In this document: piece by piece, positions 11,464 through 23,395 of the stretch | Layout of the letters: the number at the start of each line of letters is the position of its first letter | How positions within the stretch are numbered: the stretch's first letter is position 1 | Source of the DNA: Sipunculus nudus | Taxonomy: Eukaryota > Annelida > Sipuncula > Golfingiida > Sipunculidae | Assembly (NCBI GenBank): GCA_026874595.1 | Contig: CM049312.1 | Span: forward strand, 75,629,429-75,693,428 | DNA length: 64,000 nt | Direction of reading: 5' to 3' | The notes under the pieces: model-generated | The model's input: only the letters and a program-made list of their open reading frames with translations | Told to the model about the DNA's origin: nothing | Database searches by the model: none | Program-made: the position numbers and the translations under genes

Positions 11464-12381
11464 ATAAAAAAAATATAGTTGTATGCTAAATGTAAAGTTA
11501 TATAAGCAAATTTAGGGATAAATTATGATGCAATTTCAAATTGTGAATCAACTTATATGTTCAGATACATATGTCATATTGCAAATGTATAACATTTATA
11601 ATGTATAAAATTTGAAATGAAAAAAAAATGAGGATCTAATGCAAACATTTGTTCATTATTTTCCTGCCTTTGCAGAATAGGAATAGAGTCATCTTAACAG
11701 GCCTCAAATCATAACTGTAGACCTATAACCCTCTAATTTTTCAGAAATTAGGTTAAGGGGACCTTTATTCTGCGAGCTACTGAGTAATGGGCCAAAACAT
11801 GAGTTTAAGCAACCAGAAAGTCAGACAGGGCACAAATCTTGAATGTTTGACCTTGAAATTTCTTTCTTTAAGTAAAGGGGGGTCATAATTACCAGGTAAG
11901 TATCCTTAAATAATGGTTTCATGAAAGAGAAATCAAAGATATGATTGAAGAATGAGGACAGTTTTTTTTTTTTAGATATTTGCCTTTTATGTGTTTATGT
12001 AAGCTGTGTATTTCTTTGTCTTTCAGTGACACTGATGAGGAGCTGGCTAGATGTGCAGCAGCAGCTGTGTCAGGAGAGCAGATCTTGGCTGGCAGCCAGA
12101 TAACAAGTGGTGACCAAAAGGAAGACCGGGAACCAACACTGGAGACACAAAAGGAGAGCCGGACATCAGACAGTTGTGATAATAATATGTCATATAATGA
12201 CAAAGATTTTATTCAAAAATACAAGAAAAAGAAGAAAAAGAAGAAGAAAACTCACTCAGAGGGAGAAATAATTGAAAGTGATAGTTCCAAACATGATGAT
12301 ACCAGGAAGAGCGAAAATAGTAAAAAACACAAAAAACATAAGAAGAAGATTCAAGACACATCCAGTGAGATGGTCACCTGA
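2202..12381 (+). CDS. CUSTOS: CUSTOS homologue (C12orf43-like), partial gene: last three exons
   Basis: Three plus-strand exons (2202-2257, 6125-6248, 12027-12381) join with matching phase and proper AG/GT borders. The joined product has about 177 residues, ending at TGA 12379-12381. Two landmarks match vertebrate CUSTOS in order: a TDGVRLFKS segment (vertebrate DDGFRLFFTS), and a basic-serine stretch leading into SDTDEELARCAAAAVS (vertebrate SEDSDEEWRRCREAAVS). The C-terminus carries a long lysine run and KKHKKHKKK, as expected for a nuclear protein with basic localisation signals. In Xenopus, Custos binds Dishevelled and modulates Wnt/beta-catenin signalling in organizer and anterior neural development; the mollusc role is inferred only. 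The N-terminal third is missing, either left of the window or in exons too diverged to see. The next gene, TMEM248, lies downstream in convergent orientation. Confidence 0.88.
3040..3360. mobile_element. Short MITE-like inverted-repeat element
   Basis: The left end contains AAAGGTATGGTTCTCAGGCA (3046-3065). The right end contains TGCCTGAGAACCATACCTTT (about 3333-3352), an exact reverse complement. The interior is about 270 bp, AT-rich and without coding potential. A diverged partial copy of the left end (GGTTTCTCAGGCACTGC followed by a similar interior) occurs near 14319-14360, showing that this is a dispersed family. No target-site duplication was established. Confidence 0.65.
5172..5262. 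repeat. 21-bp TCTAGA minisatellite
   Basis: About four tandem units of TCTAGACATCTAGACACATT plus one further base. Each unit contains two TCTAGA palindromes. A related short stretch in opposite orientation is present at about 27357-27396, also beside a GCGAACCTGTGAGC-family copy, so the minisatellite probably grew within that element. Confidence 0.85.
5330..5815. mobile_element. Two abutting non-autonomous repeat fragments
   Basis: From 5330, TTTTTAGCGAATCTGTGAGC opens a copy of the family that recurs at 27.1-27.3, 31.0-31.3, 36.2-37.0, 37.9-38.4 and 39.9-40.3 kb. From about 5640 the sequence matches the end of the element at 25939-29821, finishing with GCATTAGGCCTGTAGGCC at about 5788-5805. 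No coding capacity is seen. Confidence 0.65.
6125..6248 (+). CDS. CUSTOS: CUSTOS internal exon (124 nt)
   Basis: Acceptor TTTTGTTCTTCACAG, donor GGCAG|GTAATC. In the correct frame it reads STDGVRLFKSSSS, then a cysteine/serine-rich stretch, then TTRRRRLPSSSG. The last two bases (AG) join T of the next exon to give Ser. The TDGVRLF motif and the basic RRRR block correspond to DDGFRLF and RRKRQ of vertebrate CUSTOS. A longer open frame over the same DNA is only a shadow in another phase. Confidence 0.87.
6270..7485 (+). mobile_element. CR1/L2/Rex1-like LINE remnant, reverse transcriptase C-terminus
   Basis: Conceptual translation, broken by frameshifts and stops, shows ordered landmarks of a non-LTR retrotransposon RT. 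YRDHTQLYLSF begins at 6364 (intact elements have YADDTQLYLSF), then MLNDSKTEVILF at about 6477-6512, then a VRSLGVKLSNVLSMSNHI segment, then ISLHWLPIRQRIDFRVLLLV at about 6880-6940 with FKAL following. The 3' tail, with AAGCGCTCTAG and GCGCTATAAAAATG before an AATAAT/AAGAAG simple repeat, is typical of CR1/L2/Rex-type 3' ends. The catalytic aspartate pair is lost (DD to DH) and the 5' part is missing, so the copy is dead and 5'-truncated. The tail from about 7180 to 7390 looks unrelated and may be an insertion. Confidence 0.88.
7559..7715 (+). mobile_element. tRNA-derived SINE
   Basis: A tRNA-like head has an A-box-like TAGCGTAGTGGTTAAG (7571-7586) and a B-box GGTTCAAACC (about 7611-7620) at typical RNA polymerase III spacing. 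Then comes a body unlike any tRNA. The acceptor stem does not pair into a cloverleaf, so it is not a functional tRNA gene. The 3' limit is uncertain because a second repeat starts at about 7731. Confidence 0.65.
7731..7960 (+). mobile_element. AGCTCAGCTGA/CCGTC family repeat
   Basis: Opens TTAGCTCAGCTGACTTTCAG, then a CCGTC/TCCGTC-rich run at about 7785-7822, then GCAGGGCACAAATCATAACC and AAATTAGGTCACTGCGACCT. The same ordered blocks recur near 58825-59040 and, reversed, near 21400-21655, 38560-38780, 48600-49622 and 50000-50225. No protein is encoded. Confidence 0.8.
7950..9130 (+). repeat. AGGTCA-rich tandem repeat (about 290-bp higher-order unit)
   Basis: The block from about 8041 repeats almost unchanged 290 bp later (8331), and diverged copies continue to about 9130. 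Each monomer ends in clustered direct AGGTCA half-sites. At 8060-8086 there are four consecutive copies spaced 2, 1 and 0 bp apart. The same monomers recur at 46.7-47.7, 57.3-58.0 and 59.4-60.0 kb. Confidence 0.85.
11414..11457. repeat. (AT)n microsatellite
   Basis: Uninterrupted AT dinucleotides, about 22 units, in AT-rich intron DNA. Confidence 0.95.
12027..12381 (+). CDS. CUSTOS: CUSTOS terminal exon with stop codon
   Basis: The acceptor is TTTCTTTGTCTTTCAG. The first base completes Ser with the previous exon, followed by DTDEELARCAAAAVSGEQIL, the best-conserved CUSTOS block (vertebrate DSDEEWRRCREAAVSASDIL). Next come an acidic/serine-rich middle, then KYKKKKKKKKK and KKHKKHKKK basic clusters, and TGA at 12379-12381. 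The terminal part is 117 residues. No strong AATAAA lies immediately downstream. Confidence 0.92.
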
Positions 12382-12837
12382 AAAATTTGCTTGGTTGTTT
12401 TTATTGTAAAAAGTATAAAAGTTTATATATGTGTATTGATTTGGTGACATTTATTTTCAGAGGTAAATACCAAATCTTTCTCCAACTTATAATCAACTAG
12501 AAGTCTGCATTCTAAGACTTGCAAGCCTCCAAGGTCCCTGTCCTGGGATGCTCCCAAACCCTTTATACATTCACTTATTTGGCCCATATTCCCAGGTTCA
12601 TTTATGCCCAAGTGACTGTACATTTGTGAACATTCCTTGATGAAGTTCCTCAATCCAGATCCGCAGCAAAATATAATCAATTCTTCATTGGCCCATTCCA
12701 GAAATGCCCTGATAATTTCATGAGATTCTGTTCACGAGTTATGATGTGAACACACGCACAACCAGGGGTGAACAAATACCCTCCTGGCCAAGTCAATCTT
12801 GCCGAGGTATCAATATTAAGCTCTCACCTGATATTTA

Positions 12838-13200
12838 AGGTATGGGCTGAGTGGTGTGGGGTGGAAGGTGTGGGCTGAAAGAAGGTATAGGCTAGGTGAA
12901 CTTATGGGTTAAAAGGTGTAGGCTGATTTAAGGTATGGGCTGATAGGTGTGAGCTGAGTGGAGGTATTGGCTGAAAGAAGGTATAGGCCAAGTGAAGGTA
13001 TGGGCTGAAAGATGTGGGCTGATTGAAGGTGTGGGTTGAAAGTTGCTGGCTGAGTGAAGTTGTGGACAAGAAGTCTTTTTTGAGTGTCTGTGTGGCCTCG
13101 GTGCATGTTTCTGCTAAGTGCTTGTGTAGTTAAGTAATGGTAGGTCTGTGTGCTGAAAGATGTCGGCTCAGTGGAGCTGTAGGTGAAAGAAGGTATCAGG
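12838..13200. repeat. GGTATGGGCTGA-type minisatellite
   Basis: Imperfect tandem units of about 17-18 bp around GAAGGTATGGGCTGAAAG, many with single-base variants, followed directly by an (AT)n tract. The open frame on the opposite strand through this DNA is a product of the repeat. Confidence 0.85.

Positions 13201-13202
<2 letters not shown>

Positions 13203-13253
<51 letters not shown>
13203..13253. repeat. (AT)n microsatellite
   Basis: About 25 AT units directly adjoining the minisatellite. Confidence 0.95.
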
Positions 13254-13257
<4 letters not shown>

Positions 13258-16200
13258 CATAAATATTTTGCGCGAGGTGATTGCCTGAGGGGCAAGATAC
13301 CAGAAAACCAACCAATCTCTCAATCACATGACTGATTTCAATAATAAAGTAACAAATTGATCCAAATATTTAGATTTTAATAAACACTTGACCCCCACTG
13401 TACACAAATCATGTTGTGAAACAAAAATTAAAGCTCCATTCATTGCTGGATCACAGTGAAAATCAGTGTTACAACAATATTTACAGCTTATATACAAGGT
13501 TGTGCATAACGTTAACAATTATTGTGATGCACATAATTAACAGTGAAAACAATAGTTATTGAATTATATCACTTTCCTGGATTACGGATCTCAGCTGTTA
13601 ATCATAATTGACAGAAGGATCACATTTATAAGAAACTGCATATTACGCACAAAAGATACTTCATCATATTAACTTTATAAGGACTTCCTTGCCACATATT
13701 CCCTGCTCCTGTCAATATTTCAAATGTTTTCAGACTTTGTGTATAAGCTTCAATGTTGTTATTATTTGACTTCCTTTGACAGTTAACTTAATGTGGGAGC
13801 AGTTTTTTTTTCCAAATTAACATTTTTGACCCTGCAGATTCTTTGAAGCATGATCTTAATAATGCAGAGGACCAGACTAATTTCCATTTTAAGTTGACTT
13901 GCTACATGTCTCATATATACTGACTGGAGGTCTGAGGAGTTCAGTCTGTAATCCAGCGGGCTGAGATTACTTTGCAGGCAAATCACATGACAGACTTTAT
14001 GTGCTTAAATTGATCACATGACAAATCACATGACAGGTCATATGAAATCAATGATAATGACATCACAATACTGGTTATATGGCAGATTAAAAGCACATTG
14101 TATACATATGGTACAACAAGAGAATACTCTGCCCAAGTGTGTATACACACAATTAGGCCTTAAAATAAGCCTATACTTTTTTCCCATCCCCTATTTGATT
14201 CCCAACAAAAAAGTTATAAAAAGACATTCACTACCTACTGCAAATATAGCAGCATCTGTCTCAGTTCCACAAACCCAGAATTATTTAACAGCAATTTGGC
14301 AAAGAGAATAAGAAGGTGGGTTTCTCAGGCACTGCATATGTCAATTTTGAACCCTCCCCCTTATGACATTCTTTTAAAGCAGAAATTTACTAATTTTCAG
14401 GAGGCTTCATTTTTACCTTTTAAACAGACTTGCACAAATCTTAAAATGGGGCCAGTCCACCATAGGATTAGATAGTGAAAATGTCACTAACCAATCGACT
14501 TGCATATGCCTGCTTGTGTAATTAGCAAACTATTACAGAAAACAGAACTTGTTTTTTAACTGTGTACCAATATGCCTGTAAATTGCAAGGGGCCTTAGAA
14601 TCCATTTATTTAACAATTTTACCTTTGATCCAATTCTCAATTAAATAATTACTTAAGTGTTAAACCTCTAGCTTTCTTTTAAATAAAAGCAATTATTTTA
14701 AGAGAATGGATGGTAGTTAGTTTAGCAAATAGAGGAACAATGTAGCTCTTCCTGTGTTTATTGCCACCATTTTTGTTTCATGCGAGTAGGGAGTGGAGCA
14801 GTCCACTAGCCAGAGTTAATGATGGATCAAGGTTTGTTAAACAGCCTTGACAAATGGCAGTACTAGCTGCTGGCTCACAGAGAGCTATAGGGGTACATGC
14901 AAAAAATATAATCAACAGGATCGATTCTCAGAGGATAATCATCAATTACAATTAAATCCAAGAGCTGCAATTAAATGCATCAATTATTTAATGCATTGTT
15001 ACACCCCTATGTACCACACAAAGTTGCCGAGACATACCTGTTGCCGGTGCATTTACCATATAAGTACCCTCCCTTTCCTTGCATTGATTCTGAGACTATT
15101 AAATACTCAAATCTCCTTCAAGCAAATGGTTAAATATACAATAACACTATTACATTGAGTGCTTAAAAGCTGTGTATCAAAAGGCATGGTAGTCACAAAT
15201 GTATATATAATCTGCAATAGTCTGTTCAAGCAACCACTTACTAAGTCCTAAATACATATATACGTATACATATGATCAGAGTTGATCATAACCAAACAAG
15301 CACACAGGTATAAATAGAATGTGGCCCACTCTTGTCAGTAATGGAACTAATCAGAGTTATCTGTCTGCTGCATGAAGAAACTGTGCGAAATAGGTTCTTG
15401 ACAGCAGAAGAACAATTACATAATATTTCAAAAACCAAATTTTTCAAAATTTATAAAATGAGGCTCTATTTTGCTTTTAAATATTAATCTCAGCTTTTTT
15501 ATGAGAAAAATACTAGTTTAAGACATAAAACATCATGAAATGTAACATAAAGGTAAAAAAACTGTCAAGTACAGTGCTTTAGGTGTACAAAATACTTGTG
15601 TCTAATTTTGTTTCACATAATTATGGCACATATTCAACAGCTGATAATTTATCCATCAATACCAATTCTTTACTTAAAATTTCACATTATGAAAGTGTTT
15701 CAGGGTATTTTATCACAGGCATCAAACCACTGGTGTTTTGGGAAATTTTGCCTGGCAGATCTTGTAATTGGTCACAAGTAAGGAGTGGTAATAGTGTTGG
15801 GTACCTATCTAATATACTATATACTATGAAATGTTTATGACCATTCCCTCTACATAATACTGAATTTATTAACAAACAATGTAAAAGGAAAATTATAATG
15901 CCTCAAGGTCACAATTAGGAGTAAGATCAAAATATAGTGATAAACTTATGGTATAGTAATTTAAGGACAGTCTTGACAATTAATGGAGAGCTGAATGATA
16001 ATCTTAAGAAGCAACACGAATAAATAAATGATTCATCAACAAGGGCTATTCTCCACTCCTGTCCACATGGATTTTGAAAATATTTCTTTCCATTTTATTT
16101 CACGAGCATATTATATACTCATTCATTAGTTTACACTTGAAGACTAGTTTAGTTTCAATCCAAATACAACAGATGGCGCCGCCTGTTTACCAACTGGATA

Positions 16201-17729
16201 CACAGGCATAGCTTCTGATAGATGGTACTGCAATAGCCCCTTCACAAAATAATGTCAAATTTCTCAGGATTCATGAGGGAAAATATGGAAAAATGACCCC
16301 CCTTAGGACACATTTGGCATCATTCTTGGCAGTACAAGACAGGCCACAGAGGAGTTGCATGACAATGACTAAGTGGCACCACCATCATTTTATAAAGATT
16401 AGCAACTTAATATTCTGGATCTATCATGGGAGATTGATAAATGTGGCAGTTTGTGATTATTCAAGCATGTCTATCAGACAATATACAGACATTTTTTTAC
16501 TTTACAACCTTGCTGACTTGTCCCTTGAAAATATCTCAAAATATGAAGTAGTCCTCTGAAATAGGTCATATAATTATTTATATGCAAGATTAAGCATATA
16601 TGTTTGTGATACAACAGAGGCATTTGAAGGTGTCATTTTTCTTTATTTTTAACATTAAATTCACTAAAAAAAGAGAATACTATAACTTTATTATTGTTTT
16701 GTTGCGATGCTTGAAACTTTTACCCTAGGACAAATAAAGAAGTTTTACAGTGGAACCTGTCTGAAAGACCAGCAGTCAAACAAGACCTCCTCTGAATACA
16801 GACCACTTTTGGTCTTATTGCATAGATGTCACTTACATCCAAAAAAATGTGGACAGGAGCAGTGGAGCTCACTCATAAAATATTCAGAATTACCAGTAAG
16901 ATGTTAATGTGAATGATGTACACAAGTGAGTAATCATCTCTTGGCTATTAACAGCTGACAAGTACTAGTGTCAACATGGTGTATGAAAATAATAATATAA
17001 TATAAACCTCTTATTTACATATTAATACATAAACAACATTTAAGCGAGTGTAGTCCTGACAGACATGTTATTGATCTTGCACATCAGTATAACACACTTA
17101 AACCTTGATATCAGTATCAGTAATGATCTCCGGTAAAATGAAGCATTTTTACAGTAAGTGCTTATCCAGTTATTTTTCAGTAATATACTTACAAATGAAC
17201 ATCTATAAATGTGATTAATATATGTGAACAGTATCTGTTTAATCTCTAGTAATATGATGACATAATATACCAAATATTTCTCACTCTGTAAAGTTTCCAT
17301 ATTAAGGTCTTTCAGCCTTAGTTAAAGCGCCATTACGGCCCTCTGACAGTACAACCAGATTACTGGCCTACTGAGGCATGTTTGTCACGGCTACCTTAGT
17401 AATAGCGTATAACAGTGCAACAATCATTTTAATATCATAATCTAACATAATAATATAATAATGACTTTATCAAAAAGTCAAACACGAAAATAAGCATAGT
17501 ACATATTTTTCAAAAATCATTCTCAGTAAGGATCTAAATCTCAAAGAGAAAGCAAATTTGTTACATATTAGCTTATTTGATTTTTCAGTCTGTTAGATCA
17601 AGGAATGTTCATTGACTTTTAAAAATATTAACCAGACAATTTTATACTGAAAAATAACCTAACAAAGAATGAGTGGGGCACTCTACCCATTATTTAGAAG
17701 AACAACAATAAGCATTGAGTGTATCATAA

Positions 17730-17960
17730 TCATCACCAAGACTTAATGGGCATCCCTTGCTGGAATAATCAAGCATATTCGTGGAATTTATGTCCCCTGC
17801 TTCTGCCTCTTGTTGTCCTTCATGCTTGCTTTCTCACTTCTAAATTTCTGTTTTAGTATTTATTTTGGCCTGAAGATGTCTCCACATGTCATAGTGGATG
17901 TGTTTTAGTTTTCATGGCCCCCTGAAGAGGTCTCCATATGTCATAATTTTTTGTATGAAC
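17730..17960. repeat. Dispersed repeat containing GGAATTTATGTCCCC
   Basis: Contains GTGGAATTTATGTCCCCTGC, then TGAAGATGTCTCCACATGTC and a second, similar GAGGTCTCCATATGTCATAA. A related copy with the same order of blocks lies near 23712-23815. No coding potential. Confidence 0.55.
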
Positions 17961-20279
17961 TGGGACCAAACTTTAATTTTTTGTTTTGGAGCTTGTGAGA
18001 ATAAACTTTAAGACAGACACTCCAAAACCAATCCCAACCAAGGTATACATGAGAGCAATCAGTGATCCAAATTTGAAAGAATTCAGGTAATATTTAGGAA
18101 AGTTATCGCATGGAAATGAAATCATGACAGACGAACAGAAAGACAGACAATTCCAAACAAATGTCCCCCATTCTGAAGTAGCTAGGGACAATTATAGTTG
18201 ACATTTGATGAAGCACTGTAAAGCTGACCCTGAGTTGACATAATCACATGAACTCATGTCTCCTGGGTGCCAATTGTAAACTTGTATTACAGGGACACAA
18301 ACATTAATTCCAAATCTCAGATGTCCCATATTGCACAGATAGATATTGTGGGGTCAATTCTGTACATATTATCATACAATGTAATTTTATTTATTGACAC
18401 CTGACACATTAGAAAGTGATTATAATCCATATTATACACATTTATTTCACTGATATCAACAAACTGGTTATTATCTTTAAATATTTTTACACAACTCTGT
18501 AATGATGTCACCTGTGACGAGGCACTGTGCAGCTTTTACATATGTCATTCTGGAAAACAGCACCCCCTGCTGAACACAAACATAGACATACAACCCCCTC
18601 CCTAAGAATATTGTACTTATAAAACACAAATGTTATATAAAACACAAATTTTATATAGGGTCATCTAATACAATTAAGTTAATATAGTAATTTCCCTTTA
18701 AACATGTGTCTTACATTGGACATTTGAAATAAAAAATTATTTAGTAACAGAGTGATGTGTACAGAATTATATGTAGTCCAAGCACATATGGTACTGATGT
18801 TAATAATATATTGAACATATACATAATATTGTGTTTCTAATAATAGCTTTGGGAGTGAAAAAGGATGCTTTTCATTGTAAAGCTATACATTCCTGTTGCA
18901 AACCATCAGGTGCTGCAGCCTGGTGGCATTTTGCTGTACCTTACCTGGTGGTGGGGAGTGATATTAAATGACTGTGATACATTATTCAAAGTACTTAAAT
19001 AAAACAAAACAAAACAAGGGACCTATGGGTCACGACGCTCAGCTGTTATATATGATAAAAAAATATTATTGAGGCACATGCTGGTTTTGTGTGGTAATAA
19101 ATATAAGCTGTATTATGAGTTGTTGTTGTTTAGCTTATGTATGATTTTGATAGTACCTTTGGAGACAGGGAAGAGGATTGATTTCATTTATTTTATTAAC
19201 AAATGGAGTACTATTGTCACACAGATTTTGACTTAGCCATATAACTTATAAGCAGAACATATAATATAAGAGTTTAACTATTCATTTTAAAAAAAAATAC
19301 AAATATTGTCCCAAATATAATTTTTATAAAAAATAATAAGAGAATCATATGATTTTTTTAAATGAAATATAACTGATATGATTATTAAAATAATATTAAA
19401 GAATATATTAATGAATGCATTCATGAATACATTTTGAAAGTATTTGCACGAGTATTCATATACTTTCATTTTTACCTGAATTCATATTCTTTATGCAAGA
19501 AATTTTATAATGGAGTACATAATCATATTCGTATTTAAATACAATTACAAAGTATTCGCACCATGTCTGGTATTTATTCAGTTTCACCAACCAATGATGT
19601 TGAGAATCCAGAATATACAGTATTCACACATTTAAATAATGATCATAAGTACCTGGTTTTATGGCTTTTATTTATATTAAAAAATAACTGTAAAAAATTC
19701 ATTTTGGACTAATTTCACATCAATGTACACACTAGACACAGTAGGAATCTAGATTAATATTATCAACTGCATCTTTGTCTATCATTAATTTCCTTCATAT
19801 GATCCCTAATGATTAGTAATGAATAATATGATTTACTTCTTTATCATTAAAATTGAACTGAAAAATGCCATAGGTGACTTCATGGTGTTATTTGGAATAC
19901 GTGACATTCTACCCATCGATACAAGATTCTTATATCATCAGTAACTGCAAGTTAATTTCCTGTTATTATAAACTAACAAATTCCTTTTCTATTTTTCTTT
20001 AATTTGTTATTAAAAACCAATAAAAATTTATTAATTTATTGTTTATTGTTATGTTGTTGGTTAAAACTACTAGATGAGTTGGGTTGGACACCTGGATCAA
20101 CTGTGGCTGGCCATAAGCTGCCTGGATTCCTGTATGCCTCGCCTCAAGCATGCATAATTTGATGAAAGGTCAACAAGGTCAACATACAGGTGACTCAAGA
20201 GGGGCTGGAGAGAGCCAAAGTGTGACAGGGTCTCATAAAAAACATTAATAAAAGCTACAATTTTTGGCCAATTTCTTTC

Positions 20280-21660
20280 AGCTTTCTAAACTAAAAAGCT
20301 GAAATCCTAATGTGTGCATGATATGAAAATTATATCAACAGTGCTCACAGGACACAAACGTGCCATTGTCACAGTTGGGCAAAATTTAAGGTACTAATTT
20401 TATATTTATACTAATAACTTATAAAATTTGAAAAATTCAGAACTAATTTTGGGTATTCAATTGAATCTTGATTAAATAATGTTACATCCCTGACAAAAAA
20501 ATCTCTAGCTTCAGCAATGCCCTTGTTAAGGGAGTAAATATATTTCTTGATTTTTTACAAAGTGCATTATGTTTATGCCCATAACTTAAAACAATAACGC
20601 AATACTGACATCATTCTGGCATGTGCATAGAGAATGAAAAATATGTATATTATTTATGATTAAAGTCAGATCAGTGGTTTTGATATTAGGCAGTCCTGAA
20701 GTGTAACAATGGGTTTTTAATGGAAAAATGAAGTTTTTCATTAATATCTCGAAGGTATTAAGTCCTAGTGACCAAATTCTTTGCATGGTAGGGGATTTTG
20801 GAGACATCTAACTGTATGCCGAATTTAAGGAACTAAGAGCTGAAGCTGGGGAGCTGAGCTCTTGCAAACTGCATAACACTAGCTTGATGTAAACAATATG
20901 TTACATGGTGCTTGAAAACATATTAAAATCTACAGTTTTTGATCAACTTGTTTCAAATTTTTGGTGTTAACAGTTGAAATGCTAACAAAAACATGCTGTG
21001 AAAATTAAATCCACAGTACTTACAGGAAAAAAACGTGCCATGGTCAAAGTTGGGCAAAATTTAAGGTACCAATTTTTTATTTTTATTAATATTTTAGAAA
21101 ATTTAAAAGATTTTCATCTAATTTTGGGTATACAATTTAATTTTGATTAATTAAAGTTATATTACTGGAAAAAAGGTCAATAGCTTTAACATTTTTTGTG
21201 TTAAGTGATCAAATATCTATCCTGATTTTTTACAAAATGCATTATGTTTGGGCCCATAACTTTTTTAAATTAAATAATACAGACATAATTTCTGGCATGT
21301 ACATAGGAACCATATAGAGGAATATTTATGGTAAATATGAGGAAAAACAGATGAGTGGTTTTGATATTAGGCAGTCCTGAAGTGTGAAAATAGGTTTTTA
21401 ATAAAAAATTGAGGTTTTTCCTTAATTTCTCAAAGGAACGAAGTTGCAAAGACCCAGTTTCCGGCTTGGTAGGAGATCTTGGGGACATCTAACATTATGC
21501 CGAATTTTGGATTCCTAGGTCTTACGGTTTCAAAACGTGCCACATCTACGGACGGACGGACGGACGGACGGACGGACGGACAGACGGACGGACGGACGAC
21601 GGACAATGGACCACGACTATAGCTCAGATGACTTATAGTCAGCTGAGCTAAAAACATGTC
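20280..21660. repeat. Duplicated repeat block ending in a GGAC microsatellite
   Basis: Two direct copies about 660 bp apart share GTGCCATNGTCA…GTTGGGCAAAATTTAAGGTA (about 20365 and 21040), then TTTTGATATTAGGCAGTCCT (about 20676 and 21358), then a block ending GGGGATTTTGGAGACATCTAA or its variant. The second copy continues into a GGAC tetranucleotide run at 21548-21602 and ends in AGTCAGCTGAGCTAAAA (21639-21655). A third copy of the distal part is at about 49800-50225. Confidence 0.8.
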
Positions 21661-23395
21661 AACAAAAACTTAAAACCATGTGCATTAACATTGTGAAATA
21701 AAGCTGGTGTTGAAGTAAATTTCTTTTTACCAGATTGTAAAGGGAAGATAAGAAACAAAATATTTTTTTCACCTCACACCATAAACCAACTACAACAGTA
21801 ATTAAATGTTATCATACATATCACATCAATTATTAATATCACCTAGCCCACTATAATAATTGTGCAATTTCTTCTATTTACAGAATCAACCCTGGGATAT
21901 ATATGTATATTTCTGGTGTTAATCACCTTTTGTACAAATGTGCTTATATCAAAGGTCATTTCCATGTTAGACAAATCAGTTGGAGCTGTGGTGTTAAGCC
22001 TATTATTTCAACACCAAAACCCCCACTTTTCATTGACTTATTTCTCTGATACCCAAGAAACAGTTCTCCAAAGTTGAATTGTGGCACAGTTTATTCTTTA
22101 ACTTAACACAGATTACTAATACAAGTTGCAATTTTATGTTGATGAAAAATTGTGTCAGGAAATTCCAGATTATCCTGGAAAATCCAAGCAAGAGAGACTA
22201 ATATCATAAGGCTGATTTTCATGACAAAGGCCCTACACAGGTGCCTGACTGTGAATTTTTATTCCTGCTAGTGAATTTCTTACCCTGTCCTATAGATTCA
22301 GGAAAGCTTTTACTAGAAACCCACAGCAACTCATGTGATTGACAAACACACCATACATAAAGCTGGTACACATAAAAAACACTTCTTCCAAAGGACCAAT
22401 CCTGGCCCTCGTCTCATGAGATCACAGGTGGCTATTGACCAATCAGCAGTCCCTTTTCATGACCCATTTTCCTAAAATAAATCAGGATGCATAATATGAA
22501 ACAATTTTCTCTTATAATCTGCGGATATTATATACAACTAATAAACATTATCTTATCTTATCTGATCTTTCTATCTACAGTATTAACTTCCAATTACACT
22601 CTTTGAATTTGTCTTTCTTGTAATAGAGAGGTCTACATAATAGAATGGGGGTCCGACTATTCACAGAAAACCACCAAAAATTAACCCAAACCACTGGAAA
22701 AAAACTTATTTCTTTGACATTCCTGATAAATATCACAAAATAATAAGGTAAGTAAATATAAATGAGAAGTAAACTGAAATTTTACACTATGTTCTCTTCT
22801 CATTCCTTGCCAGCAGCTGTTGGCAGTGTTACTGTAAGTGATCAATTTGGCCATCAGGTGACAATCCCTTTCCGTCAGTCACCAGCCAGTGACTTCAAGT
22901 TAGCAGCAGGTTTCCATGCAGTCAGTATAAAAATCATATCTTTGGATTAAAAATTCTATTATTGACTACAATTTTTTTCTTGCTAATTATTAGTCAAAAG
23001 AACTTTAATATTTAGAAATCTCAGAGAATTTAGTTGATTTCTGGTAGATTCTGGTTGATATTCAGTGTTTTTTTTTTTTTTTTGGTTTTCTGTGAAAAAT
23101 CCTATCATTAGAAAGGTCAGAGACAACACTTTCAAATACCACCTAAGGCCTTCAAAATATAGAGATGACTATATAAGCCTAAAGGAACGTCCTATAAAAA
23201 GAAGATACTCTATACATACATATAGTAAATGAATCTTAACGCTGAATGATCACTCCAAAGCAAAATTACTCCATTTGCTCGAAGTTGTGAAAATAACAAC
23301 AAATTTATCAATAAAATAAAGTATTTAAGATAAAAGGAAAAATTTTAAAGAAAAATAAATTTTAGTGCTAACAGTAAATGTAAATTTCTACTCAC
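21656..23395. other. Region downstream of the last recognised TMEM248 exon
   Basis: Probably the last intron and/or 3' UTR of TMEM248. On the minus strand a possible acceptor TTGATCACTTACAG occurs near 22835-22848; splicing the donor at 23395 to it would give an immediate in-frame TAA. This is only a candidate. Nothing else coding was recognised. Confidence 0.4.

Larger units (their letters stand above)
6249..12026 (+). other. CUSTOS last intron with LINE, SINE and AGGTCA repeats
   Basis: Contains the LINE remnant at 6270-7485, the SINE at 7559-7715, an AGCTCAGCTGA/CCGTC repeat at 7731-7960, an AGGTCA-rich tandem at 7950-9130, a CAGCTGAGCGTCATGACCCA repeat end at about 10426-10455, a poly-C/CA tract at about 11049-11078, and an AT microsatellite at 11414-11457. 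From 9240 to 11040 nothing gene-like is seen. Confidence 0.7.
12382..23395. other. Intergenic region between convergent CUSTOS and TMEM248
   Basis: Holds the CUSTOS 3' UTR and probably the TMEM248 3' end. Recognised structures are a minisatellite at 12838-13200, an (AT)n tract at 13203-13253, a repeat at about 17730-17960 whose relative is near 23700-23815, a GGGACCTATGGGTCACGACG repeat end at about 19018-19050, and the tandem duplicated block at 20280-21660. Between 13260 and 17700, and again between 18000 and 20200, only AT-rich non-coding sequence is seen. Confidence 0.7.

Noticed and set aside
12909-13295. 128-codon minus-strand open frame
   Set aside because: It reads through the minisatellite and the AT microsatellite (IYIYIY run), so its openness follows from repeat composition.
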